A program made the translations under genes and the position numbers. A DNA stretch of 64,000 nucleotides from Pseudomonas chlororaphis (GTDB lineage Bacteria; Pseudomonadota; Gammaproteobacteria; Pseudomonadales; Pseudomonadaceae), in contig NZ_MOAL01000004.1 in NCBI RefSeq assembly GCF_003731765.1, positions 682,001 to 746,000 on the forward strand, in the 5' to 3' direction. The notes beneath the pieces are model-generated. The model was not told the DNA's origin, did not search any database, and saw only the letters and a program-made list of their open reading frames with translations. Shown piece after piece: positions 44,609-53,719 of the stretch (positions are counted from its first letter, which is position 1; each line of letters starts with the position of its first letter).

Positions 44609-45310
44609 ATGAAGCAAGACTTCGATTTGGCCGCGATTCTGCAAGGCGAGTACGCCGGGCTGATCGTCAAGGGCATCGAAATGACCTTGCAGCTGGCGTT
44701 GTTCGCCTGGCTGCTGGCGATGATTCTGGCGCTGACGCTGGTCACGGTGCGCCTGACCGGCAACAAACTGGCCGACCGCCTGGTGGCGGGGTACGTGTCA
44801 TACCACCGCAATGTGCCGACCCTGGTGCAACTGATGCTGTGGTATTTCGGCGTGCCGACCCTGCTCAGTGAAAACGCGCAACTGTGGCTGGCCAGCCACA
44901 ACACCGAATACCTGTTTTCGGTGATCGCCCTGGGCCTGTGCCAGGCCGCGTATTTCTGTGAAGACATGCGCAGCGGCCTGCGCGCCATTCCCGCCGGGCA
45001 GACTGAAGCGTCCAGGGCCCTGGGCCTGGGCTACGTGCGTTCGATGCGCTACGTGATCCTGCCCCAGGGCGTGCGCCACTGCCTGCCGTCGCTGATCAAC
45101 CACACCGTGCTGCTGTTCAAGAACACCAGCCTGGCCATGGCGATCGGCGTGATGGAACTGACCTACGCCAGCCGCGAAGTGGAGAACTACACGTTCCGTA
45201 CCTTCGAGTCGTACCTGGTGGCCACGGTGTTCTACCTGGTGTTTTCACTGCTGCTGATGGGCGCCGGGGCGTTGCTCGCCCGGCACTTCAGCAAAGCCCT
45301 GGCGAGGTAG
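44609..45310 (+). CDS. Amino-acid ABC transporter permease
   Basis: A 233-residue HisM/HisQ-family permease with about five transmembrane helices and the EAA loop ([21 protein letters not shown] near 131, given by its limits 131-151) that binds the ATPase. AGGGA upstream fixes the ATG at 44609 rather than the in-frame TTG six bases earlier. It is immediately followed by the second permease with no gap. Forms the channel with it for polar amino acids or related compounds. Confidence 0.92.
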   Translation: MKQDFDLAAILQGEYAGLIVKGIEMTLQLALFAWLLAMILALTLVTVRLTGNKLADRLVAGYVSYHRNVPTLVQLMLWYFGVPTLLSENAQLWLASHNTEYLFSVIALGLCQAAYFCEDMRSGLRAIPAGQTEASRALGLGYVRSMRYVILPQGVRHCLPSLINHTVLLFKNTSLAMAIGVMELTYASREVENYTFRTFESYLVATVFYLVFSLLLMGAGALLARHFSKALAR

Positions 45311-46060
45311 ATGGCGATGTTCGATATCGTTGAAATCCTGCAGAACAACTGGACCCTCTTCCTCATCGGCCAGTACCCCCACGGCCCCCTGGGCGGCCTG
45401 GCGAGCACCCTGATCCTGGCGGCCTTGGCGTTGCTGCTGGCCTTCCCGTTCGGCCTGTTGCTGGCGCTGGCGCGGGTGTCGCCGTGGAAGGGTTTGTACT
45501 GGGCGGCCACGGTCTGGGTCTACGTGCTGCGCGGCATTCCGCTGCTGATGGTGATCTTCTGGACCTACTTCCTGGTGCCCTTGCTGATCGGCCACAACAT
45601 CACCGGGTTCGTCACCATGCTCTGCACCCTGGTGATTTACCAGAGCGCCTACCTGTGCGAAATCATTCGGGGCGGTATCCAGGCGTTGCCGCCGGGCCAA
45701 TACGAAGCGTCCCGCGCCCTGGGCCTCGGCTACTTGCGCACCACGGTCTGGGTGATCCTGCCGCAAGCGCTGTACAACGCCCTGCCGAGCCTGATCAGCC
45801 AGTTCATCTCGATCATCAAGGAAACCTCCCTGGGGTATGTGATCAACGTCCAGGAAGTGACCTTCGCCGCCAACCAGGTCAACAACCAATTGCTGACCAA
45901 GCCGTTCCAGGTGTTTTTCATCCTGGCGATCATCTACTACCTGCTGTGTTTCGGCCTGACCCATGTGGCCGGCTGGGTCGAGCGCCGTATCGCTCGCAAG
46001 CGTCTGGGCAAGGGCGGTCTGGCCGTGGCTGCTGACCCCTTGCTGGCCATCGATAATTGA
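45311..46060 (+). CDS. Amino-acid ABC transporter permease
   Basis: A 249-residue second permease of the HisM/GlnP family, with [20 protein letters not shown] near 57-76 and the EAA motif [20 protein letters not shown] near 136-155. It starts directly after the first permease's stop codon and lies 14 bp before the ATPase gene. The two permeases form a heterodimer. Confidence 0.92.
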   Translation: MAMFDIVEILQNNWTLFLIGQYPHGPLGGLASTLILAALALLLAFPFGLLLALARVSPWKGLYWAATVWVYVLRGIPLLMVIFWTYFLVPLLIGHNITGFVTMLCTLVIYQSAYLCEIIRGGIQALPPGQYEASRALGLGYLRTTVWVILPQALYNALPSLISQFISIIKETSLGYVINVQEVTFAANQVNNQLLTKPFQVFFILAIIYYLLCFGLTHVAGWVERRIARKRLGKGGLAVAADPLLAIDN

Positions 46061-46074
46061 AGAGGGTTGCGTCC

Positions 46075-46812
46075 ATGCATCCAATGATCATGTTTTCCAA
46101 CATCAATAAATGGTACGGCGACTACCACGCGTTGACCGACATCACCGCCGAGGTTAAGCCCGGTGAAGTGGTGGTGTTGTGCGGCCCGTCTGGCTCCGGC
46201 AAGTCGACTTTGATCCGCACGGTCAATCGCCTGGAGGACATCCAGAAAGGCCAGATCCTGTTCGACGGCCAGGACGTGCACGGCACCGACGCGCACCTCA
46301 ACCGCCTGCGCAGCCGGGTGGGTTTCGTGTTCCAGAGCTTCAACCTGTTTCCGCACCTGTCCGTGCTGGAAAACATCACCCTGGCGCCGAGCAAGATCCG
46401 CAACCTGAAGGGCGCGGCCGCCAAGCAACAGGCCATGCAGTTGCTGGATCGGGTCGGGTTGGCCCACAAGGCCGGTGCCTACCCGGCGCAGTTGTCCGGT
46501 GGCCAGCAGCAACGGGTGGCGATTGCCCGGGCGCTGGCGATGGAACCGCCGGTGATGTTGTTCGATGAGCCCACCAGTGCCCTGGACCCGGAAATGGTCG
46601 GCGAAGTGCTGGGGGTGATGAAGGGCTTGGCCAAGGACGGCATGACCATGATGTGCGTGACCCACGAGATGAATTTTGCCCGTGAGGTCGCTGACACCAT
46701 CTGGTTTATGGATGCGGGGCAGATTCTGGAAAAGAGCACGCCCGAGCACTTTTTCAATCAGCCCGCGCACCCGCGCGCGCAACGCTTTATCGCCGACCTG
46801 CGGGCCCATTGA
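46075..46812 (+). CDS. Amino-acid ABC transporter ATP-binding protein
   Basis: A 245-residue GlnQ/HisP-type ATPase with Walker [10 protein letters not shown] (38-46), Q-loop [17 protein letters not shown], signature LSGGQQQR (about 141-148), Walker [14 protein letters not shown] and the switch His in VTHEM. GAGG upstream supports ATG 46075. It powers the two permeases encoded before it. Confidence 0.95.
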   Translation: MHPMIMFSNINKWYGDYHALTDITAEVKPGEVVVLCGPSGSGKSTLIRTVNRLEDIQKGQILFDGQDVHGTDAHLNRLRSRVGFVFQSFNLFPHLSVLENITLAPSKIRNLKGAAAKQQAMQLLDRVGLAHKAGAYPAQLSGGQQQRVAIARALAMEPPVMLFDEPTSALDPEMVGEVLGVMKGLAKDGMTMMCVTHEMNFAREVADTIWFMDAGQILEKSTPEHFFNQPAHPRAQRFIADLRAH

Positions 46813-46868
46813 GCCGCAGCGGTTTTGCCTCTTCTGCCATTCGACTTTCCACTACCAGGAGTTTTTCC

Positions 46869-47702
46869 ATGCGTATGAAGCCTTTGTTTGTCGCGCTCGC
46901 CTTAGGTCCTCTGGCTGTTTCGGTGGCCCAGGCCGACCAGTTGAGCGACATCATGAGCAAGAAGTCTCTGAGCTGCGGCGTCTACGCCGACGTGCCACCG
47001 TTCTCTGCCCCGGACCCGAAGACCCGAGAGCTGGTGGGCATGGACGTCGATTTGTGCAAGGCCCTGGCCAAGACCATGGGCGTGGAGCTGGAGCTCAAGC
47101 CGCTGTCGGTGGAGGCGCGGATTCCGGAGGTGAAAATGGGCCGCGTCGATGTGATCTTCGCCAACCTGGCCTACACCAAGACCCGTGCCGAGCAGATCCA
47201 GTTCAGCGACCCGTACTACATCGCCAAGGAAACCCTGGTGGTGCGCGCGGTCAACGCCGATCAGCCGAAAAGCTTCTTCAAGGACAAGCGCATCAGCTCC
47301 ACCAAAGGCTCGACCTCCGAACAGTCGATCCGTATCGCCGGGGCCACCCCCGTGACCTTCCAGGACACCGGCTCGGCCTACATGGCCCTGCAACAGAACA
47401 AGGTGGTGGGCCTGGTGACTAACACCATGACCGCCTTGAAACTGGTCAACCAGGCCAAGGCCAGTGGGGTCGACCTGGCCCTGGCCAAGGAGCCGATGGC
47501 CCTCGAACCGATCGGCGCCGGCATGCGCCGGGATGAGCCGGCGTTCCTGGCCAAGGTCAATGAGTCTTTGGCGACCATGGAAAAGGCCGGCGAGATCGAT
47601 GCCATCTGGGATCGCTGGATCGGCCCGAACACCGAGTACAAAATGGTCCGGGAAGACAAGGTCCAGAGCCTCAGCGCCCTGAAGTTCGATCCCCTGCCTT
47701 GA
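46869..47702 (+). CDS. Amino-acid ABC transporter substrate-binding protein
   Basis: A 277-residue periplasmic SBP_bac_3 protein with a signal peptide (MRMKPLFVALALGPLAVSV, cleaved near AQA-DQ), then LSCGVYADVPPFSAPDP, MDVDLCKALAKTMGVELEL and RVDVIFANLAYTKTRAEQI. AGGAG eight bases upstream fixes ATG 46869. It is last in the SDR-ABC operon and ends before a strong terminator. The ligand is probably a small polar amino-acid-like molecule; 5-oxoproline is a candidate given the pxp neighbours. Confidence 0.93.
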   Translation: MRMKPLFVALALGPLAVSVAQADQLSDIMSKKSLSCGVYADVPPFSAPDPKTRELVGMDVDLCKALAKTMGVELELKPLSVEARIPEVKMGRVDVIFANLAYTKTRAEQIQFSDPYYIAKETLVVRAVNADQPKSFFKDKRISSTKGSTSEQSIRIAGATPVTFQDTGSAYMALQQNKVVGLVTNTMTALKLVNQAKASGVDLALAKEPMALEPIGAGMRRDEPAFLAKVNESLATMEKAGEIDAIWDRWIGPNTEYKMVREDKVQSLSALKFDPLP

Positions 47703-47734
47703 GCCGATACGCAACCCTGGCCCAGCCATGATTG

Positions 47735-47772
47735 AAAAAGCCCGGTGAGCCGTTCAGCGCCGGGCTTTTTTT
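47735..47772 (+). terminator. Rho-independent terminator of the SDR-ABC operon
   Basis: AAAAAGCCCGG at 47735-47745 pairs with CCGGGCTTTTTTT (47760-47772) over a 14-nt loop; GC-rich stem and T-run, 33 bp after the binding-protein stop. Confidence 0.9.
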
Positions 47773-47782
47773 CGGGTGCGGG

Positions 47783-47798
47783 TTGGCACGGCTCTTGA
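47783..47798 (+). promoter_or_regulatory. Sigma-54-like -24/-12 element upstream of RTX gene 1
   Basis: TTGGCACG-N4-TTGA: the -24 part is perfect, but the -12 part has GA where GC is almost always found. It lies just past a terminator and 233 bp before the first RTX gene. Weak candidate. Confidence 0.28.
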
Positions 47799-48030
47799 GG
47801 CAGCGTCTACCTGCTGTAAACGGCCGTTTTGCCGTTATTCTGGCGTCAATTCCCCCGATTTTACGGGCGTTGAGCACCGCTCGGCGGAAACGGGAATTTC
47901 TGTCAGTTACGCCGATAGCCCTCCGTGATTCTTCAACTAGTCTGAGCTCCTGCCAGTAAAACGCCACTGTCGTAGGGGCGGTCTGCATGCGACGTGCATC
48001 CCGGTTGTTCATCAATCTTCGGTGATCCAG

Positions 48031-51000
48031 ATGGCCACAATCACGTTATCCAGCAGCTTCGATTTCACTCAACCCCAGGACTGGGATTGGGTGCTTTCCG
48101 ACTCGTCGCCCACCTTTATTACCATCACCGATGGTGTTCACGAGCAGACGTTCACCGGCAGCTTCACCTTTGGCGCCAACGACAGCGTGTCCGGCACGGC
48201 CACCGGTTCGACCTATTCCGTCAACGGCAACCTGGTCTACACCATCACCGGGATGTCCAAGAGCGCGGCGACCCTGGCGGATTTCGCCACCACCCTCGGT
48301 GATACCCAGGCCACCTACGCCTATGTATTGAGTGGCAACGACACCTTTATTGGCAGTGATGGCGACGACGTGCTCCTGGGCTATGCCGGCAATGATGTCT
48401 TCGACGGTGGGGACGGGGCCGATACCTTGCGCGGCGGTGTAGGCAACGACACTTACACCGTCGATGGCGCCGACACGGTGATCGAGGAAGCGGGCGAGGG
48501 CATTGACCTGATCCGCGCCTCCCAGAACTACCAACTGGGTGCCAACCTGGAAAACCTGACCTTGATCGGCAGCGGCAATATCGAAGGCAAGGGCAACAGC
48601 CTGGCCAACGTCATCACCGGCAACAGTGGCAACAACAAACTCGATGGTGTGGGCGGCGCGGACACCCTGATCGGCGGTGCCGGCGATGACCAATATGTGG
48701 TTGACCTCACCCTCAGCAACGCATTGGAAGACAAGATCGTCGAGTTGGCAGGTGAGGGCATCGACACCCTGACCCTGACCAGTATCTACAGCAATACCAG
48801 GGTCACCACCCTGACCCTGGCGGCCAACCTGGAAAACCTCGATGCCCGTGACACCGGTAGCCTGAAGTTGAACCTCACCGGCAATGCCGCCAATAACATC
48901 ATCCAGGGTAATGACGCGGATAACACCCTCAATGGTGGCCTGGGGGCGGACACCCTGGCTGGCGGCCTGGGTGACGACACTTACCTGGTCGACAACGCCG
49001 GGGATGTGATCGAGGAAGACGTCGGTGAAGGTAACGATACGGTGCGGGTCGGCATTGCCACCGTCGGCGGCCTCTACACCCTGGGCGATCACCTGGAAAA
49101 CGCCATTCTGACCAGCACGGTGGCGTTCGACCTGACCGGTAACGACCTGGTCAACACCCTCACCGGCAATGGCGCGGCCAACCGTATCGACGGTGGCGCG
49201 GGGGCCGACTTGATGATCGGCGGCGCTGGCAACGACACTTACGTGGTGGACGATATCGGTGACAGCATCACCGACAGTGCCGGTATCGATACTGTTGAGA
49301 CCAGCCTGAATTACACCCTGGCCGACAAGCCGACCCTGGAGAACATTCGCCTGACTGGCAACCAGTCCAGCATCGCCACTGGCAATGCCCTGGCCAATGT
49401 CCTCGATGGTTCCCAGAGCAGCGCGTCCAACCTGCTGTTCGGCGGCAAGGGCAACGACACCTACATCATTGGCAGTGGCGATGGCATCGTCGAGGGCTTG
49501 AACGAAGGCACCGACCTGGTTCAAGCCACGGTCAGCTACTCCCTGGGCAGCTACCTGGAAAACCTGACCCTGATCGGCAGCGACAACATTGATGGCACCG
49601 GCAACGAGCTGAAGAACATCATCACCGGCAATCAGGGCAACAACGTGCTGGACGGTGGCAGTGCCGTGGACTCGCTGATCGGCGGGGCGGGTGACGACAC
49701 CTATGTGGTCGACCTGTTGGCCAAAGGCGGTGGCAGCAGTGCCACAGTGGCTCTTGAAGACAGCATTACCGAGAAAGTCGGCGAAGGTACTGACTCGCTG
49801 AAGTTGCGCGCCGATGGCCTGTTCGGCTTCAGCGGTCTCGCGGCGCTGACGTTGGGCGCCAACTTGGAAAACCTGGATGCCTCCGACACCGGTAATCTGG
49901 CTATCAACCTGACCGGCAACGCAGCGGCCAACGTGCTGACAGGCAGCGACGGCGCCAACATCCTCGATGGCAAGGCTGGCATCGACACCTTGATCGGTGG
50001 CCTGGGCGATGACACCTACGTGGTCGATTCGGTCAGCGAGCTGGGGCTGATCCAGGAGTTGGAGGACGAGGGCGTCGACAGCCTGCGCGTCACCTACCTG
50101 AACAGCGGACCCCAGGTCCAGACCATCAACCTTAACGACCCCAGCCTGCAGTACATCGACAATCTCAGTGTGCTCGGCACCGGGCTGTTCAACCTCACCG
50201 GCAACGATCTGGATAATGTGTTGATCGGCAATGCCTCGGCCAACACCCTGATCGGCGGGCTGGGCAATGACACCCTGGACGGCAAGAAAGGCGCCGACAC
50301 CCTGATCGGTGGCGACGGCGATGACACCTATTACGTCTACAGCAACCTGGACCAGGTGCAGGAAACGCTCACCGGCGGCACCGACACCGTCAACGTCATG
50401 GCCTATGCCGGCAATACCTATACCTTGGGTGCGAACATTGAAAACGCCGTGGTGCTGGCCAGCGGCACCTTCAACTTGCTGGGCAACGCCCTGGACAACA
50501 CCCTGACCGGCAACGCCGGGGCCAACCGCATCGACGGCGGCGTTGGCGCGGACCTGATGCAGGGCGGCGCCGGCAATGACACCTACATCGTCGATAACGT
50601 CAACGACCAAGTGCTCGACAGCGGGGGCATCGACACCGTCGAAAGCAGTGTCGATTTCAGCCTGGACCTGCAGTCCGGCGTGGATAACCTGGTGCTCACC
50701 GGCAGCGGCAATATCGACGGCGAAGGCAACGCCCTGGCCAACACCCTCACCGGCAACAGTGGCAACAACGACCTGGACGGCTTGGGTGGCGTGGATACGC
50801 TCAAGGGCGGCTTGGGGGATGACCGTTACCGGGTCGCCCTGACGGCCAAGAACCTCTTGGAAGACAGCGTTATCGAGCTGGTCGACCAAGGCAACGACAG
50901 TGTTGAACTCTATGGCGGCACCACTGGCCTGGCGACGGTGACGATCACCCTGGGAGCCAACCTGGAGAACCTGGATGCCACCGACACCGGCACCCTGGCC

Positions 51001-53574
51001 ATCAACCTGACCGGCAACGCCGCGGCCAACGTGCTGACGGGCAGCGACGGCGCCAATATCCTTGATGGCAAGGCCGGCATCGACACCTTGATCGGTGGTT
51101 TGGGTAACGACACTTACGTGGTCGATTCGGCCGCTGAATTGGGGCTGATCCAGGAGTTGCAGAACGAGGGTGTCGACACACTGCGCGTCACTTACCTGAA
51201 CAGCGGCACCCAGGCCCAGACCATCAACCTCAACGACCCCAGCCTGCAGTACATCGACAACCTCAGTGTGCTCGGCACCGGGCTGTTCAACCTCACCGGT
51301 AACGATCTGGATAATGTGTTGATCGGCAATGCCTCGGCCAACACCCTGATCGGCGGGCTGGGCAATGACACCCTGGACGGCAAGAAAGGCGCCGACACCC
51401 TGATCGGTGGCGACGGCGATGACACCTATTACGTCTACAGCAACCTGGACCAGGTGCAGGAAGCGCTCAATGGCGGCACCGACACCGTCAATGTCATGGC
51501 TTACGCTGGCAACAGCTATACCTTGGTCGACAACATCGAAAACGCCGTGGTGCTGGCCAGTGGCACCTTCAATCTGGTGGGCAACGCCCTGGACAACACC
51601 CTGACCGGCAACGCCGGGGCCAACCGCATCGACGGCGGGTTGGGGGCGGACCTGATGCAGGGCGGCGCCGGCAATGACACCTACATCGTCGATAACGTCA
51701 ATGACCTGGTACTCGACAGCGCAGGCATCGACACCATCGAAACCAGCGTCAGCTACAGCCTGGGTCTGCAGTCCGGCGTGGATAACCTGGTGCTCACCGG
51801 CAGCGGCAATATCGACGGCGAAGGCAACGCCCTGGCCAACACCCTCACCGGCAACAGTGGCAACAACGATCTGGACGGCTTGGGTGGCGTGGATACGCTC
51901 AAGGGCGGCTTGGGGGATGACCGTTACCGGGTCGCCCTGACAGCCAAGAACCTCTTGGAAGACAGCGTTATCGAGCTGGTCGACCAAGGCAACGACAGTG
52001 TTGAACTCTATGGCGGCACCACTGGCCTGGCGACGGTGACGATCACCCTGGGGGCCAACCTGGAGAACCTGGATGCCACCGACACCGGCACCCTGGCCAT
52101 CAACCTGACCGGCAACGCGGCGGCCAACATCCTGATAGGCAGTGACGGTGCCAACATCCTCGATGGCAAGGCTGGCATCGACACCTTGATCGGCGGTTTG
52201 GGCGATGACACCTACGTGGTCGATTCAGTCAGCGAGCTGGGTCTGATCCAGGAGTTGGAGAACGAGGGTGTCGACACACTGCGCGTCACCTACCTGAACA
52301 GCGGCACCCAGGCCCAGACCATCAACCTCAACGACCCCAGCCTGCAGTACATCGACAACCTGAGTGTGCTGGGCACCGGCTTGTTCAACCTCACCGGTAA
52401 CGCACTGGACAACCTGTTGATCGGCAATGCCTCGGCCAACACCCTGATCGGCGGGCTGGGCAATGACACCCTGGACGGCAAAAAGGGCGCTGACACCCTG
52501 ATCGGTGGCGACGGTGATGACACCTATTATGTCTACAGCAACCTGGACCAGGTGCAGGAAGGGCTCAATGGTGGCACCGACACCGTCAATGTCATGGCCT
52601 ACGCTGGCAACAGCTATACCCTGGTCGGCAACATTGAAAACGCCGTGGTGCTGGCCAGCGGTGCCTTCAATCTGGTGGGTAATGCCCTGGACAACGTCCT
52701 GACCGGCAACGCCGGGAACAACCGCATCGATGGCGGGTTGGGGGCTGACCTGATGCAGGGCGGTGCCGGCAATGACACCTACATCATCGATAACGTCAAC
52801 GACCAGGTGCTCGACAGCGGGGGCATCGACACCATCGAAACCAGTGTCAGCTACAGCCTCGACCTGCAGTCCGGTGTGGACAACCTGGTGCTCACCGGTA
52901 GCGACGATATTTATGGCGAGGGCAACTTTCTGGCCAACATCATTACCGGCAACAGTGGCAACAATTTCCTGGATGGCTACGGCGGTGCCGATACCCTCAA
53001 GGGCGGTCTTGGGGATGATTACTACGTGGTGGACCTGACCACCAAGAACCAGCTGGAAGACCAGGTCATCGAGCTGGCGGGCCAAGGCAACGACAGCATT
53101 GAGGTCTATGGCGGTACCGCCGGCCTGGCGGCGGTGACGATCACCCTGGCTGCCAATGTGGAGAACCTCAACGTCAGCTCCACCGAAGCCGGGGTCAAGC
53201 TCAACCTGACCGGCAACGCCCTGAATAATGTCCTTATCGGCAACACCGCGCAGAATGTCTTCACCGGCGGGGCGGGGGCGGACACCTTCGTCTTCGACAA
53301 CCTGGCGCAGTTGGGCACAGTCAGCGACAGCACCACCTGGGACACCATCAGCGACTTTAAATCAGGCATCGACCATATCGACCTGAGCGGGCTGGGCACC
53401 AGCTTCGAGCTTATCGCCAGCAACGCCGACTTCACTGGCGCCGGGCAGCTCAAACTGCTAGGCGGGGTGTTGTACGGCACGGTCGACGGCGGCGCAGCGG
53501 CGGACTTCGCCATCAAACTCACGGGAGTCAACAGCATTGCCTTGAGCGACATCTACTACTCGGTACCTGATTGA
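48031..53574 (+). CDS. RTX calcium-binding protein 1 (1,847 residues)
   Basis: A very large acidic protein. Residues 1-100 form a small N-terminal domain (SSFDFTQPQDWDWVLSDSS) shared with the second RTX protein. From about residue 105 to 1,750 it is RTX repeat array (nonapeptides such as GGLGNDTLD) interleaved with LxNLxLTG-type strands. Three copies of a 366-residue supra-repeat lie at about 49,855-53,148. The C-terminus (ADTFVFDNLAQ, IDHIDLSGLG, ADFAIKLTGV) fits a serralysin-type type I secretion domain. No enzyme domain is recognisable. ATG 48031 is chosen because it matches the start of the second protein; an in-frame GTG is 9 bases earlier. Likely secreted, calcium-folded, surface or matrix protein. 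Confidence 0.9.
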   Translation: MATITLSSSFDFTQPQDWDWVLSDSSPTFITITDGVHEQTFTGSFTFGANDSVSGTATGSTYSVNGNLVYTITGMSKSAATLADFATTLGDTQATYAYVLSGNDTFIGSDGDDVLLGYAGNDVFDGGDGADTLRGGVGNDTYTVDGADTVIEEAGEGIDLIRASQNYQLGANLENLTLIGSGNIEGKGNSLANVITGNSGNNKLDGVGGADTLIGGAGDDQYVVDLTLSNALEDKIVELAGEGIDTLTLTSIYSNTRVTTLTLAANLENLDARDTGSLKLNLTGNAANNIIQGNDADNTLNGGLGADTLAGGLGDDTYLVDNAGDVIEEDVGEGNDTVRVGIATVGGLYTLGDHLENAILTSTVAFDLTGNDLVNTLTGNGAANRIDGGAGADLMIGGAGNDTYVVDDIGDSITDSAGIDTVETSLNYTLADKPTLENIRLTGNQSSIATGNALANVLDGSQSSASNLLFGGKGNDTYIIGSGDGIVEGLNEGTDLVQATVSYSLGSYLENLTLIGSDNIDGTGNELKNIITGNQGNNVLDGGSAVDSLIGGAGDDTYVVDLLAKGGGSSATVALEDSITEKVGEGTDSLKLRADGLFGFSGLAALTLGANLENLDASDTGNLAINLTGNAAANVLTGSDGANILDGKAGIDTLIGGLGDDTYVVDSVSELGLIQELEDEGVDSLRVTYLNSGPQVQTINLNDPSLQYIDNLSVLGTGLFNLTGNDLDNVLIGNASANTLIGGLGNDTLDGKKGADTLIGGDGDDTYYVYSNLDQVQETLTGGTDTVNVMAYAGNTYTLGANIENAVVLASGTFNLLGNALDNTLTGNAGANRIDGGVGADLMQGGAGNDTYIVDNVNDQVLDSGGIDTVESSVDFSLDLQSGVDNLVLTGSGNIDGEGNALANTLTGNSGNNDLDGLGGVDTLKGGLGDDRYRVALTAKNLLEDSVIELVDQGNDSVELYGGTTGLATVTITLGANLENLDATDTGTLAINLTGNAAANVLTGSDGANILDGKAGIDTLIGGLGNDTYVVDSAAELGLIQELQNEGVDTLRVTYLNSGTQAQTINLNDPSLQYIDNLSVLGTGLFNLTGNDLDNVLIGNASANTLIGGLGNDTLDGKKGADTLIGGDGDDTYYVYSNLDQVQEALNGGTDTVNVMAYAGNSYTLVDNIENAVVLASGTFNLVGNALDNTLTGNAGANRIDGGLGADLMQGGAGNDTYIVDNVNDLVLDSAGIDTIETSVSYSLGLQSGVDNLVLTGSGNIDGEGNALANTLTGNSGNNDLDGLGGVDTLKGGLGDDRYRVALTAKNLLEDSVIELVDQGNDSVELYGGTTGLATVTITLGANLENLDATDTGTLAINLTGNAAANILIGSDGANILDGKAGIDTLIGGLGDDTYVVDSVSELGLIQELENEGVDTLRVTYLNSGTQAQTINLNDPSLQYIDNLSVLGTGLFNLTGNALDNLLIGNASANTLIGGLGNDTLDGKKGADTLIGGDGDDTYYVYSNLDQVQEGLNGGTDTVNVMAYAGNSYTLVGNIENAVVLASGAFNLVGNALDNVLTGNAGNNRIDGGLGADLMQGGAGNDTYIIDNVNDQVLDSGGIDTIETSVSYSLDLQSGVDNLVLTGSDDIYGEGNFLANIITGNSGNNFLDGYGGADTLKGGLGDDYYVVDLTTKNQLEDQVIELAGQGNDSIEVYGGTAGLAAVTITLAANVENLNVSSTEAGVKLNLTGNALNNVLIGNTAQNVFTGGAGADTFVFDNLAQLGTVSDSTTWDTISDFKSGIDHIDLSGLGTSFELIASNADFTGAGQLKLLGGVLYGTVDGGAAADFAIKLTGVNSIALSDIYYSVPD
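49855..53148 (+). repeat. Three tandem 1,098-bp repeats inside RTX gene 1
   Basis: Segments spaced by exactly 1,098 bp (366 codons) are near identical, for example the stretch beginning LNSGxQxQTINLNDPSLQY near 50,099, 51,197 and 52,295. The third copy diverges towards its 3' end. The repeat length is a multiple of three, so unequal crossing-over would change protein length without a frameshift. Confidence 0.9.
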
Positions 53575-53719
53575 CGGGTGTGAACGGGGGCGGTTGTTTC
53601 GCCGGGTCGGCGATCTTGCGCCCCAGTTTTCGGTCGGCAATTTTATGTCTGATTTGTTACCTTCTTGGCGCCGGGTGCTGCTGTCCCGGCCTTTCCAAGA
53701 CAATAAACAGGTGACTTGA

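Noticed and set aside
48046-51987. 1,313-codon open frame antisense to RTX gene 1
   Set aside because: It is a by-product of the repetitive GC-rich RTX codons; its translation is an unnatural Val/Gly/Gln-rich repeat and the plus strand has clear RTX motifs.
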